Translations under genes and position numbers: made by a program
Assembly: GCA_037969115.1 (NCBI GenBank)
Contig: JBBKWQ010000038.1
Location: 1 to 38,143, forward strand
DNA length: 38,143 nucleotides
Reading direction: 5' to 3'
From: JBBKWQ01 sp037969115
Lineage (GTDB): Bacteria; Actinomycetota; Acidimicrobiia; Acidimicrobiales; Ilumatobacteraceae
Part shown: positions 19,201-26,564 of the stretch, one piece after another
Layout of the letters: the number at the start of each line of letters is the position of its first letter
How positions within the stretch are numbered: position 1 is the first letter of the stretch
Notes under the pieces: model-generated
What the model was told of the DNA's origin: nothing
Seen by the model: only the letters and a program-made list of their open reading frames with translations
Databases searched by the model: none

Positions 19201-21704
19201 CCAACAACCCGGAGTTGAGCATCGTGAAAGACGACGCCCTCACCGATCTGGTGCCAGGGCAGCTGAACACCTACACGCTGACCATCACGAACAGCGGCAA
19301 CATTGGTTCCAGCGGTGTGACGATCGTCGACACGTTGCCTGCCGAAGTCGTCTTTGATTCCTGCTCCGACAGTTGCGACGCCACCTCGTTGCCGAACGTC
19401 ACGTGGAACCTGCCGGATCTGGCTGGTGGCGGTGCGCAAGACTCCGTCACCCTCACCGTTCGCGTGGTCGATCCGGCTCCGGGCGGCGTCACCGACATCA
19501 CCAATGTCGCCACAGTGTCCGACGACGGGGCGAACGGCGCCGACCCGATCCCGGGCAACAACACGGACGACGATGTCGACACCCTCGTTGCGGCGCCCGA
19601 CCTGGTCGTAACCAAGGACGACGGCGCAACCGTGCGAGCCACTGGCGAGCAGTTCGACTACACGATCACCGTCGACAACATCGGTGACCAGTTGGCGTCC
19701 GGCGTCGTGGTCGTCGACACGTTGCCCGACGTGTTGAAGGCGCTTTCGTGTCCGGCCGTCCCGGTGCCGTGCACGATCGACGCCGGAGCCGGCACCGTCA
19801 CGTGGAACGTCGGCGAGCTCAACGGCGGTGCCGCGCTCGCGCTTCCTCCCGGCGACTCGTCGATCACCCTGACCGTCACCGTGATCGTCGACGCAACGGT
19901 TGCCTCTGGCGTGACCCAGTTCACCAACACCGCCCGTGCAGCCGATGACGGCACGAACAGCGGTGGCACGCCCGTCGAGGACACCGACAGCGACACCGAC
20001 GATCTCACGGCCGACCCGGACCTGCAGATCACCAAGTCCGACGGTGTCACGAACGTGTCGCCCGGTGACACCCTGACGTACGACATCGTGGTCACGAACG
20101 TGGGCTCGCAGGCCACGACGGGAGTGACCGTGACGGACACGCTCCCACCCGGGGTGACGTTCGTGTCGTGTTCGCCTGCATGTGACAGCACTGCGCTGCC
20201 GGACGTCGCGTGGACGAACCTGGTCGAGGACGTCCCCGGTTCCCCGACCGACTCCCTCGCATTCGACGCACTCGGGCAGGCAAACCTCACGGTCGTCGTG
20301 ACCGTCGATACGCCAGCGGTCGCCGGCCTCGAGACTCTCGACAACCGTGCGGTCGTCGCGGATGACGGCGTCAACGGCGTCGACCCGACTCCTGGCAACA
20401 ACGTCAGCAACGACGTCGACACCGTCGATGCGGCACCCGATCTACTCGTCGTGAAGAGCGACGGCGTGCTGTCCGTCGTGGACGGACAGACGGTGGTGTA
20501 CGACATCGAGTTCAGCAACATCGGAAACCAGAACGCGACCGGGGTCGTCATCACTGACGTGCTTCCCGCCGGCGTGAGTTTCGTGTCGTGCAGCGACGGG
20601 TGCGACTCGACGGGCGAACCGACGATCGCGTGGAACGTCGGCGACCTCGATGTCGGCGATGGCGACACGTACACCCTCACCGGCCAGGTCGACGACCCGG
20701 TCACACCCACGACGCGCCACTTCGTCAACAACGTCACGATCACCGACGACGGTTCGAACGGCGCCGATCTCGACCCGAGCAACAACAGCGACGACGACGA
20801 CGACACCTACGGCATCGACCTGGCTGTCTCGAAGACCGACGGCGAGACGACAGCCACGCCGGGTACCGACATCGTGTACGCCATCACGGTCACGAACAAC
20901 GGTCCGACGACGGTTCAGGACTTCGAGTTGGACGACATGGTGCCGCCGGGGCTCAGCGGCGTGACATTCACGCCTTCAGCCGGCACGTACGACCGCTCGA
21001 CTCATGTCTGGAACGACTTCGGTGACTTGGCGGAAGGTGACACGCTCACGCTCACGGTGAGGGCCACGATCGACGCTGCTGCGACGGGCGACCTGACGAA
21101 CACGGTCGTCGTCACGGCACCCGATTTCGTGACGGACACCGATCTGACGAACAACACTGCGACCGACACCGACACGTTGCGGCCCGTGTCCAACCTGTTC
21201 ATCGACAAGCAACTGCAGGACGACCTCGTGCTGGGCCGGCGGGCGACGTACGCGATCACGTTGCGCAACGACGGACCCTCCGTCGCTGCCGGCGTCTCGG
21301 TGATCGACGTGTTACCGTCAGCACTCAGCTACGCGAGCGTCACCGCGCCCGGTTGGACCTGTGTGAATGCCCCGTCGTCCACGGTGTCGTGTGCGCTCGA
21401 CGAACCGCTCGATGTCGGCGCCACTGTCTCCTTCGAACTCTCTGTCACCGTGGTGGGAGTCGGTGGATCGACGGTCGTCAACACGGCCACGGCTGTGCTC
21501 TCCGACGGCGTCGGCCCGACCAGCCAGCTCGTCGACTCGGCAACCGGCATCGTCACCACAGTGCCGGCAGCAGCGACCACCGGTCCCCTCCCGGTGAGCG
21601 GCAGCGACGTCATCCGCACGGTGTACTTCGCCCTCCTTCTCGTCATTGCCGGCGGTGCGCTACGGATTGCTCGGAATGCGAGACGGTCCCGCCGGGCCTC
21701 GTGA
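13269..21704 (+). CDS. Giant multi-domain cell-surface protein (DUF11/isopeptide modules, LPVSG anchor)
   Basis: About 2,811 residues from the GTG at 13269; a TTG at 13254 adds five. The N-terminus MHNFRRAFAALF...VAAAP is a good Sec signal peptide. The body is roughly 17 beta-sandwich modules, each opening with a strand containing a conserved Lys (LRFVKTY, IAIQKSV, LNIDKGV, LTVAKAV, LQLTKND, LVVTKDD) and a later (V)TDxLPxG(V)xF motif. This is the hallmark of DUF11 and of the related isopeptide-forming D2 domains. The first eight modules are longer and irregular; the last nine are shorter (see the repeat feature). The C-terminus is LPVSG followed by a hydrophobic helix (VYFALLLVIAGGAL) and an Arg-rich tail, i.e. 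a sortase sorting signal with Ser in place of Thr. Likely a wall-anchored stalk or adhesin. The only sortase-like gene in the window converges on it from 36 bp away. Confidence 0.92.
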   Translation: MHNFRRAFAALFITTSAVGTLAVSTQVAAAPPVPTSTLSTDTSPLVGEDVTIGVTFDNTDTTAAGYGPYIDLRFNSAGADGAGAAVDDGITFTSASYLGAPLTPLGNFACTGANQVHPLTGAVLACPAGTQVVVIQLPFGSFTPGQPVANIDVAGHVSNLADVGFGLAVSATPGFAYGDTATGSTPILGTTATTTLTPEILRFVKTYVGPETETATGPNYPRQYTLDVDIAPAQKVNDLTITDRLPPQYAYLAAATTPAGATALFTPAVGVPSDSPLNVLSRRFAGVTTGTGSAVDAAMVFDYFIPADDTTPAAIIDASTGNDVLTLNDGQVSGTVDPLDTRDADAPFVINSPTVADANADDASVTAKSIAIQKSVSTVINVGDVGPTPGDTMLYTIQGQVSDYFTFGGIVVDDVLGDGQTFSTAYTPTLSVTEGGVTTAVSLTGENVVDETERTTCGDGTTDIRFDVSDAYLAGVGDGILTGGRVNGATTGPATFTITFQVIIDDSYACLAAGEGPLDPRDFVGNAVSVTGEVYDNATQASQTTAMFESDTSSTSVAIAPTTLEKSIWARNGTVGSFTTSPVQFAAGDTITYRLLMHLPSSDFSDLLISDYLPLPVLNATTLTKGADCGAAAAPALNQWCFGPDDTLHGMTGFANPSTSFDAVANSITWNFGTQNNTDNLARDIEVLFTLRISSDPFRDGLFLTNQVQAFEENSFGSPYATPAIIQIELTEPVLNIDKGVVAVSTQTPAAVYTGTRNPTGVTFDPVTTAGTCADFSGTVNSTTTANGAPNANVAGLDARDVARFAIVVENTGSGLNGAFDVRISDAIPAGFEIPAAGLDLCVTDGTGVALANTPTGFFTGTPSTDPLGVGTIELTDGATTGALDPYHATSGSNLAVITYNLQLVDSTGANTPAASLTNTASIANYTATPAGASFVPITPAADITDTASVSTKPLTVAKAVTNTSQVSTTGTNVAIGEEIQYTVTVTVPEGVSRSVRLVDSLPPGLAISRTPVAAVIGADLSASAVAAPTVSPDGRTLTYTFGDIRNSNSDNSTSANETITFVYWAVVTNIAGNQRDTVLRNSAAITYTRGSTGSTASTHIATPPVTVVEPTLNVGKSASSATIDATDPLTYTIVVDHTTAAPASNAHAFEVALTDTIPVGLTYAGGLAASGTATTTLGISGADITATWTNFPLGSSTTITFDVTVDAGYDTVTPITNTANITYTGLPGSPTTPLAVPDGVERTGAGGVNDYNDSGGVTVQPSQPTIGKALVATDQASTTLSNVTIGEVLTYDLTVTLPEGDIAGFTVTDELPAGLQYVSGSAQVFTSNGAEAPSAGLANPFAGTLGSSSVSGGATNGDDVVVTFGATTSTPDRVVGNNSIVVRLRAVVLDVPGNVGFNPGQVTLANRGVVQITGSSAVNSGVVSTPVVEPRMVISKSFDPTTASQGDTVRVDISVQNTGLGTAHDVVIDDVLDGFFDETTAAAVTTAGGFTYSLAGNTITYTGGPIAAGATVNFSFDVALDAVVPVGTAIPNTARVTQATTLPGVVPGERDEPDVSGSATLNSVGPDLQLTKNDGITQIAPGAQTTYNLVVTNVGGFQATGVYIDDTLPPATTFVSVGGDVACSDGGLLPGGRRINVAGAIAANTGTVTCTMTIQMTSPAPVGTSGYLNTAVTADDGVNGPDPTPGNNNAQDNDVITGRAPNLVVTKDDGVLSRAPGASTTYTVTVTNVGNIGVTNVLATDALPAGLAFSSCNSVSGTVSVACSHSGGIVTITYAGIAGGGGSASFEITAIVDDPIGAGIETIDNTVTVADDGANGTDADLTDNTDNDVDTIDAQPDMTVVKSHTQPDVAPGGDVDFQLLVANAGEQNATGVIVTDTVDSQMTIDCSSASPAPTTCNPATGVITWGPGLQDDTAAIAGTFIAGESIELTYTTTADNPLVAGTREFRNDVTVIDDDGSADGDPTPANNLDTDLVPLAANNPELSIVKDDALTDLVPGQLNTYTLTITNSGNIGSSGVTIVDTLPAEVVFDSCSDSCDATSLPNVTWNLPDLAGGGAQDSVTLTVRVVDPAPGGVTDITNVATVSDDGANGADPIPGNNTDDDVDTLVAAPDLVVTKDDGATVRATGEQFDYTITVDNIGDQLASGVVVVDTLPDVLKALSCPAVPVPCTIDAGAGTVTWNVGELNGGAALALPPGDSSITLTVTVIVDATVASGVTQFTNTARAADDGTNSGGTPVEDTDSDTDDLTADPDLQITKSDGVTNVSPGDTLTYDIVVTNVGSQATTGVTVTDTLPPGVTFVSCSPACDSTALPDVAWTNLVEDVPGSPTDSLAFDALGQANLTVVVTVDTPAVAGLETLDNRAVVADDGVNGVDPTPGNNVSNDVDTVDAAPDLLVVKSDGVLSVVDGQTVVYDIEFSNIGNQNATGVVITDVLPAGVSFVSCSDGCDSTGEPTIAWNVGDLDVGDGDTYTLTGQVDDPVTPTTRHFVNNVTITDDGSNGADLDPSNNSDDDDDTYGIDLAVSKTDGETTATPGTDIVYAITVTNNGPTTVQDFELDDMVPPGLSGVTFTPSAGTYDRSTHVWNDFGDLAEGDTLTLTVRATIDAAATGDLTNTVVVTAPDFVTDTDLTNNTATDTDTLRPVSNLFIDKQLQDDLVLGRRATYAITLRNDGPSVAAGVSVIDVLPSALSYASVTAPGWTCVNAPSSTVSCALDEPLDVGATVSFELSVTVVGVGGSTVVNTATAVLSDGVGPTSQLVDSATGIVTTVPAAATTGPLPVSGSDVIRTVYFALLLVIAGGALRIARNARRSRRAS
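17970..21560 (+). repeat. Nine tandem DUF11-type modules in the surface protein
   Basis: Module starts (codon for the D/N/E before the hydrophobic-K strand) fall at 17970, 18375, 18780, 19212, 19599, 20019, 20439, 20817 and 21192, giving 125-144 residues per unit. Each ends in an acidic, Asn/Asp-rich linker such as DDGVNGPDPTPGNN followed by DNDV(D)T, which resembles Ca-binding loops. The period is conserved at protein level while the DNA has diverged, so this is an old expansion and not a recent slippage array. Confidence 0.85.
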
Positions 21705-21740
21705 GGTGACTCGAGCGGCCGGTGCACGGGCGCTCATGGT

Positions 21741-22514
21741 TCAGAGGTGGCGGCAGGCGGTTGTTGCCGTATGGGCTGAGCGTGTGGCGAAAGCGTGGCG
21801 ATGCGTGGACACACCGGGTCCGGACGATGCCGCCGACATCTTGGTCGGAGTTTGCGCACTGCCGACGAGGCGGGCGCGGATCATCCAGCGAGAAGGCGCA
21901 GCATCGGCGAATTCGTTCACGATCGGCGCGGGCGGTTCGGCGACGACCGGCGCAGGAGCTGGGGCGGGCTGCGACGCAATCGGTGCGGTTGGGTCGAGTT
22001 CGGCGCGCCAGAGGTGAGCGTGGAAATCGTCCTTCGACGTCTGTAGCACCACGGTCGGGTTCGGTGCGTCGACCCACGATTGGATTCCCGCGGTCTGTGC
22101 ATAGGCGACCACCGTGTACTCGACCACGCGATAGCTCTGGTTCCCGTACACGACGTAGTCGCCGACTTCCAGTCCGATCAGCGATCCGAATGTCCCGCCG
22201 TGCGAGGTGCGGTGGCCGGCCAGCCAGTGCACGGTCGAACTCGACAGGCCCGTCATGCGAACGACGTTGCCGGCGTCGATCTCGGCCTGATCACCCGGGA
22301 CGACGCACCGTTCCAGGTTCACGGCGGGAACGCCAAGTGCGTCGCACGCCGCCGATGTGGCGGTCGGCACGCCGATCGTGAACGCGCCGGCGACGGCGAG
22401 GCCAACCGACAACAGACTGCGAAACCTCCGACCCGTTGACCGTTGACCACCGCCGTGCTTGTTGATTACTCGCAGACGCAGGTCGGGTTCGGGTGATTTC
22501 ACCTGGCCGGGCAT
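21741..22514 (-). CDS. Secreted sortase-fold protein with Ser at the catalytic-Cys position
   Basis: 257 residues from the ATG at 22514, which has GGAG at 5-base spacing. The frame runs on to 22829 but would overlap the thiolase gene. A signal peptide (about 27-55, RRFRSLLSVGLAVAGAF...ATSA) precedes Cys57 and Cys70, a possible disulphide. The sortase core follows: WLAGHRTSHGGTFGSL with the catalytic-type His101, a GDYVVYGNQSYRVVEY barrel strand, then TVVLQTSKDDFHAHLWRAEL. In class E/F-type sortases this last strand reads xLxTC...R; here the Cys position is Ser160 (codon TCG) while the Arg (Arg170) is kept. The C-terminus is a Pro/Ala linker plus a low-complexity tail without TM. It may be a serine variant, a non-catalytic LPxTG-binding protein, or a decayed sortase. 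The adjacent LPVSG protein is the obvious candidate substrate. Confidence 0.75.
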   Translation of the reverse strand: MPGQVKSPEPDLRLRVINKHGGGQRSTGRRFRSLLSVGLAVAGAFTIGVPTATSAACDALGVPAVNLERCVVPGDQAEIDAGNVVRMTGLSSSTVHWLAGHRTSHGGTFGSLIGLEVGDYVVYGNQSYRVVEYTVVAYAQTAGIQSWVDAPNPTVVLQTSKDDFHAHLWRAELDPTAPIASQPAPAPAPVVAEPPAPIVNEFADAAPSRWMIRARLVGSAQTPTKMSAASSGPGVSTHRHAFATRSAHTATTACRHL

Positions 22515-22635
22515 ACCCACTCCGGCTCGGTGCCAAACATCAGATCGACGGTCGGCGAACCGACTAGTCACGTCCTTGTGCAATCGACGACGAGTCCAGT
22601 ACGTGGAGAGCACGGCCCAGAGGGGAAGATGGATC

Positions 22636-23880
22636 ATGACCAGTGCAGCAACATCGGTCCACGTGCTCGGTGGATACCAATCCGACTTCGCCCGGAACTT
22701 CACCCGCGAAGGGTTGGAGATCTCCGACCTGTTCGCCGACATCGTGAACGGCACGCTCGACGCCACCGACATCGACGCAGACGACATCGGGGCGATCCAC
22801 GTGGGCAACGCGTTCGGCCAGCTGTTCACCGGCCAGGGTCAGCTCGGCGCCATGCCGGCAACCGTACGCGACGATCTGTGGGGCATTCCCGCCGCCCGCC
22901 ACGAGGCGGCATGTGCGTCGGGCAGCATTGCCATTCTTGCGGCGACCGCCGAGATCGAAGCGGGTCGATACGACGCGATTCTGGTGGTCGGTGCGGAACT
23001 GCAACGAAACGTCCCGGGTGACCGTGCCGCGCAGCACTTGGGTGCTGCCGCGTGGATCGGACACGAGGGCGAGGAAGCCACGTACATGTGGCCGTACATG
23101 TTCGATCAACTCATCGACGAGTACGACCATCGTTACGGCATCGCCTACGAGCATCTCGCCGCCATCGCCAAGACGAACCTCGACAACGCCCGCAGGAACC
23201 CCAATGCTCAGACACGGGCGTGGCAGTTCGACGACGAGAGCTTCACCGAGGACGACCGTGCCAACCCGGTGATCGAGGGGCGCGTGCGTCGTCAGGACTG
23301 CGGTCAGGTCACCGACGGCGGCGCCGGTGTCGTGCTCGCCTCGGAGCGTTTCGCGGACGAGTATCGCAAGCGTCGAGGTGCGGGTCGCCGGCCGACAGGT
23401 GTCATCGAGGGATGGGGTCACCGCACGGCCGGCTTGTCGTTGTCGTCCAAGCTCACCCGGAGCCAAGACGACGAGTACGTCATCCCGCACGTGCGATCTG
23501 CGATCACCGATGCCTACACACGAGCCGGCATCGACGGTCCCGAAGCGCTCGATGCGATCGAGACCCACGATTGCTTTTCGATGACCGAGTACATGGCGAT
23601 CGATCATTTCGGCATCACCCGACCCGGTGAGAGCTGGAAGGCCGTCGAGGGCGACGTGATCGGTCACGACGGCTCGCTGCCGATCAATCCGAGCGGTGGT
23701 CTGATCGGACTCGGACACCCGGTCGGCGCGACCGGGATTCGCATGCTGCTCGACGCCACCAAGCAGGTCACCGGGCAGGCGGGCGAGTATCAGGTCGACG
23801 GCGCTGACCGGGTCGCCACGCTCAACGTGGGTGGTTCTGCCACCACGGTCGTGAGTTTCGTCGTCGGTGCCGACGCGTAA
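22636..23880 (+). CDS. Thiolase-family acetyl-CoA acetyltransferase (SCP-x-like)
   Basis: 414 residues from the ATG at 22636, after an AGGGGA; the frame is open further upstream but non-homologous. The nucleophilic Cys is in EAACASGSIAI (Cys93), the second catalytic block is ETHDCFSMTEYMAIDHFG (His311, Cys313), and the third is NPSGGLIGLGHPVGATG (His361). This arrangement is that of the SCP-x/lipid-transfer thiolase branch, which cleaves or forms 3-ketoacyl-CoA thioesters, often in sterol or branched-chain oxidation. The C-terminal NVGGSATTVVSF lacks the second Cys of classical thiolases, as is common in this branch, where the Cys of HDCF substitutes. It is 8 bp upstream of an LLM oxidoreductase, clearly in one operon. 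Confidence 0.92.
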   Translation: MTSAATSVHVLGGYQSDFARNFTREGLEISDLFADIVNGTLDATDIDADDIGAIHVGNAFGQLFTGQGQLGAMPATVRDDLWGIPAARHEAACASGSIAILAATAEIEAGRYDAILVVGAELQRNVPGDRAAQHLGAAAWIGHEGEEATYMWPYMFDQLIDEYDHRYGIAYEHLAAIAKTNLDNARRNPNAQTRAWQFDDESFTEDDRANPVIEGRVRRQDCGQVTDGGAGVVLASERFADEYRKRRGAGRRPTGVIEGWGHRTAGLSLSSKLTRSQDDEYVIPHVRSAITDAYTRAGIDGPEALDAIETHDCFSMTEYMAIDHFGITRPGESWKAVEGDVIGHDGSLPINPSGGLIGLGHPVGATGIRMLLDATKQVTGQAGEYQVDGADRVATLNVGGSATTVVSFVVGADA

Positions 23881-23888
23881 CCAGCCGG

Positions 23889-24866
23889 ATGTCGAGCGCA
23901 CTTTCCGTCGTCGCTCCGTTGTGGCAGGACCGCCCACCGGAGGAGAACGTCGAAGTCGGTGTCCACGCCGACCGGCTCGACTACGCCGAGTTGTGGATCG
24001 GCGAGATGGCGACGTACGACGCGTTCGCGCTCGGTACGGCGATCGGGCTGCAAACCCACAGAATTCCGATGACGTTGGGGCCGTTCGCCGTTGCTGTCCG
24101 TACGCCGATGACCGTCACGGTCGGCGCCGCCTCGGTGGCGAATCTGATCGGTCGACAGGTTGGCATTGCGCTCGGCACCTCGAGTGACGTCGTGGTCGGC
24201 AAGTGGCACGGTCGTGATCGCAGCCGATCGACACTCGCGCTCGCGGAACACGCCGCCGCCACCCGGGTTCTCATGTCGGGCGAGCGCGCCGACCTCGACG
24301 GCCAGATCATCTCGACGACCGGCTATCGCCTCCGACTGCCGCCGATCACAGCGCCACTCACGATTGCCGCCTTCGGCGAGGGTGCAATCCGCGTTGCAGC
24401 CGAACACGGCGACCGCCTGGTGCTCAACATGCTCACGCCGGCGGCCGCGGCTCGCCTCTGCCAACAGTTGGCCGATGCGGCTCGTGTCCTCGGTAGACCG
24501 AGTCCCCGAACGGCAATCTGGTTGGCGGCGGCGGTCGACCCCACCGGTAACGGCCTGGCCCAACTGTCGCGGGCAAAGGTCGCATACCTCGCAGCGCCCG
24601 GATACAGCGACATGTTCGTCGCGGCGGGCTTCGGCGACCTCGTCGACCTGGCGCGCACCGGTCCGCATCCACGCGAGTTGTTGGCGGCGATGCCCGACGA
24701 ATTGGTCCACGCGGTCGGTCTGGTCGGATCGGTCGAACAGATCACCCGACGGATCGGGGCGTATCGCGAGGCGGGCATCGACGAGATCTGCATCGTTCCT
24801 GCCACGGCAGACGACGATGGCGGTCGCCGAACCCTCGAAGCGCTCGCACCGAAGCACGTCAAGTAG
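23889..24866 (+). CDS. LLM-class F420-dependent oxidoreductase
   Basis: A 325-residue luciferase-like TIM barrel. Recognisable parts are DYAELWIGEMATYDAFALGTAIGLQT, MTLGPFAVAVRTPMTVTVGAASVANL, VGIALGTSSDVVVGKWHGR, PLTIAAFGEGAIRVAAEHGDRLVLN and the C-terminal GSVEQITRRIGAYREAGIDEICIVPA. These match the Rv3093c-type subfamily of probable F420-dependent oxidoreductases in actinobacteria. It starts 8 bp after the thiolase stop, so it likely reduces or oxidises a CoA-linked or lipid intermediate of that pathway; this is inference from proximity. Confidence 0.88.
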   Translation: MSSALSVVAPLWQDRPPEENVEVGVHADRLDYAELWIGEMATYDAFALGTAIGLQTHRIPMTLGPFAVAVRTPMTVTVGAASVANLIGRQVGIALGTSSDVVVGKWHGRDRSRSTLALAEHAAATRVLMSGERADLDGQIISTTGYRLRLPPITAPLTIAAFGEGAIRVAAEHGDRLVLNMLTPAAAARLCQQLADAARVLGRPSPRTAIWLAAAVDPTGNGLAQLSRAKVAYLAAPGYSDMFVAAGFGDLVDLARTGPHPRELLAAMPDELVHAVGLVGSVEQITRRIGAYREAGIDEICIVPATADDDGGRRTLEALAPKHVK

Positions 24867-24934
24867 CGGGTCGTTCCGGCCGAAAAGGTTGTCGGGGAAC
24901 GTCGATCGATCGACGTCCCCATCGAGGAGCAAGC

Positions 24935-26029
24935 GTGTCCCGAACGACAACTCGCAGCCAGACGACCCGATGGTGCTACCGCCTCGTCGCCGCGGCGATG
25001 GCGTTGCTGGCCGGCGTCTTCCTGATGACGAACGGGTCGAGTCTGGTTCAAGGTCTGCAGGCCGTGTCGGCGGTCGATGGTCGGCTCCTCCTCGTCGGCG
25101 TCGGGATCTCGGCGCTGGCAGTCGCGAATCGCGGGCTACTGAATCGTGCTGCCCACCAGGCCGTCGGTCTCCAGGCGACGCGCATCGACATGACCCGCAC
25201 CGCCGCCGTCGGCTTCACGGCGCACAAGATCGTGAAGTCGGGGGGCGCAGCGGGGCTGGCGGTGTTCGTCCACCACGGGCGTCGCAAGGGCTACTCCGCC
25301 GGATCGGTCGGGGCCGCGTGCGCGCTGACCGCGATCGCGTCGTTCCTCTCCCTCGGCCTTCTGCTGTGTGGTGCGCTCGTCGTGCTCGCGTTGTCGGGAC
25401 GGTTGACCGGATGGTGGATAGCAGCGGGCGTCGGATTCGCCGTCTACGCGACGATGGTCGGCGTAGCGGTCGCCGTGATCATCCGGAGTCGCGCGGTCGC
25501 CAACCGGTGGTGGGCCCGAGCCCAGCGTGTTCGGCGACGCCTGCGTTGGCGGCGTGGCCTTGTCGTTGCGGCCGACAGCACCGTGGTCGACGACGTCTTC
25601 GAAGCACTCTCCGCTGTGAACGCGAACCGGGGTGCTCGCGGTCGAATCATGTTGTATGCATTGGCCGGGAAGTTCCTGGGTGCGTCGATGCTCTTGGCAT
25701 CTGCGCTCGCGGTCGGGCTGTCCGTCTCGGCGTCGACCGCTCTCGTCATCTACGCCACGGCGCTCGGATCGTCGATGGTGTCGATCGTGCCCGGTGGCGT
25801 GGGGATGGTCGAGGTGTCGACCGTTGCGATGCTCGTGAGCCATGGCTCCTCTGCAGCCTCGGCGGCGCTCGCGGTCGCGGTGTTCCGTCTCCTCGATCTG
25901 TGGATTCCGGTTGCTGCCGGCGCCGTCGCCAGCCGCAGCGAACTGACCGGCGTGACAGCCGACGGCGCACCGGCGCCTGCGGTGACCGAGCCGGTCGTGG
26001 GACACCCCAGGCTGGCCCTGGCTTCGTAG
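24935..26029 (+). CDS. Flippase-like integral membrane protein (UPF0104/LPG-synthase TM family)
   Basis: 364 residues and about eight TM segments. GTG start with a well-placed GAGGAG. The conserved family block IYATALGSSMVSIVPGGVGMVEVSTVAML (the PGGxGxxE motif) and an AVGFTAHKIVKSGG segment identify the lysylphosphatidylglycerol-synthase TM / UPF0104 superfamily. It has the membrane half only; the C-terminal aminoacyl-transferase domain of MprF is absent. Members are thought to move lipids or lipid-linked precursors across the membrane, but this one is unassigned. It lies 68 bp downstream of the LLM gene on the same strand. Confidence 0.85.
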   Translation: MSRTTTRSQTTRWCYRLVAAAMALLAGVFLMTNGSSLVQGLQAVSAVDGRLLLVGVGISALAVANRGLLNRAAHQAVGLQATRIDMTRTAAVGFTAHKIVKSGGAAGLAVFVHHGRRKGYSAGSVGAACALTAIASFLSLGLLLCGALVVLALSGRLTGWWIAAGVGFAVYATMVGVAVAVIIRSRAVANRWWARAQRVRRRLRWRRGLVVAADSTVVDDVFEALSAVNANRGARGRIMLYALAGKFLGASMLLASALAVGLSVSASTALVIYATALGSSMVSIVPGGVGMVEVSTVAMLVSHGSSAASAALAVAVFRLLDLWIPVAAGAVASRSELTGVTADGAPAPAVTEPVVGHPRLALAS

Positions 26030-26070
26030 CGCCGACGGCAGGTGGGTGACCGGGCCGATATCCGGCCACA

Positions 26071-26523
26071 ATGAGGTTCATGGAATCTTTCGTCGATACC
26101 GACATCATCAACCCCGTCCTGAACGACGTGATGAAGACCGAACTGGCCGGTGTCGTGCGCTACACCCACTACTCGTTGGTCATCACCGGTCCGAACCGGC
26201 TGCCGCTGATCGGTTTCATGCAGGCGCAGGCGGCCGAATCGCTCGTGCACGCGCAACAGGCCGGCGAAATCCTCACCGGGCTCGGTGGTCATCCCGATCA
26301 GGGCATCGCCCACATCGAGGAATCTCATGACCATTCGATCGAGACGATCCTCCGCGAATCGATCGCCCACGAGCGGCGCGCGCTCGACCTGTACCGAAAG
26401 CTGCTCGACCTGTCTCACGAGAAGTCGGTGTACCTCGAGGAGTACGCACGGAGCCAGATCGGCGCCGAAGAACTCCACGTGATCGAGATGAACAAGCTCC
26501 TGAGGGACTACACCATCGGGTAA
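26071..26523 (+). CDS. Ferritin-like (bacterioferritin-type) protein
   Basis: A 150-residue four-helix protein. The helices carry candidate di-iron ligands: Glu24 in MKTELAGVVRY, Glu56 and His60 in AAESLVHAQQAGE, Glu101 in IAHERRALDLY, and Glu133/His136 in GAEELHVIEMNKLL (an ExxH). The GLGGHPDQGI turn after helix 2 is typical of bacterioferritin-like proteins. The first ExxH is spaced as ExxxH, so the site may be altered. The length is close to bacterioferritin (about 158) and no haem-ligand Met is obvious at the usual place. Likely roles are iron storage or oxidative protection. The start is the ATG at 26071 or 26080; the latter follows a GAGG closely. Confidence 0.85.
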   Translation: MRFMESFVDTDIINPVLNDVMKTELAGVVRYTHYSLVITGPNRLPLIGFMQAQAAESLVHAQQAGEILTGLGGHPDQGIAHIEESHDHSIETILRESIAHERRALDLYRKLLDLSHEKSVYLEEYARSQIGAEELHVIEMNKLLRDYTIG

Positions 26524-26564
26524 GCCTGATGGGCCGTCGCGGCGAGCCGGCCCCGACCGAGGGA

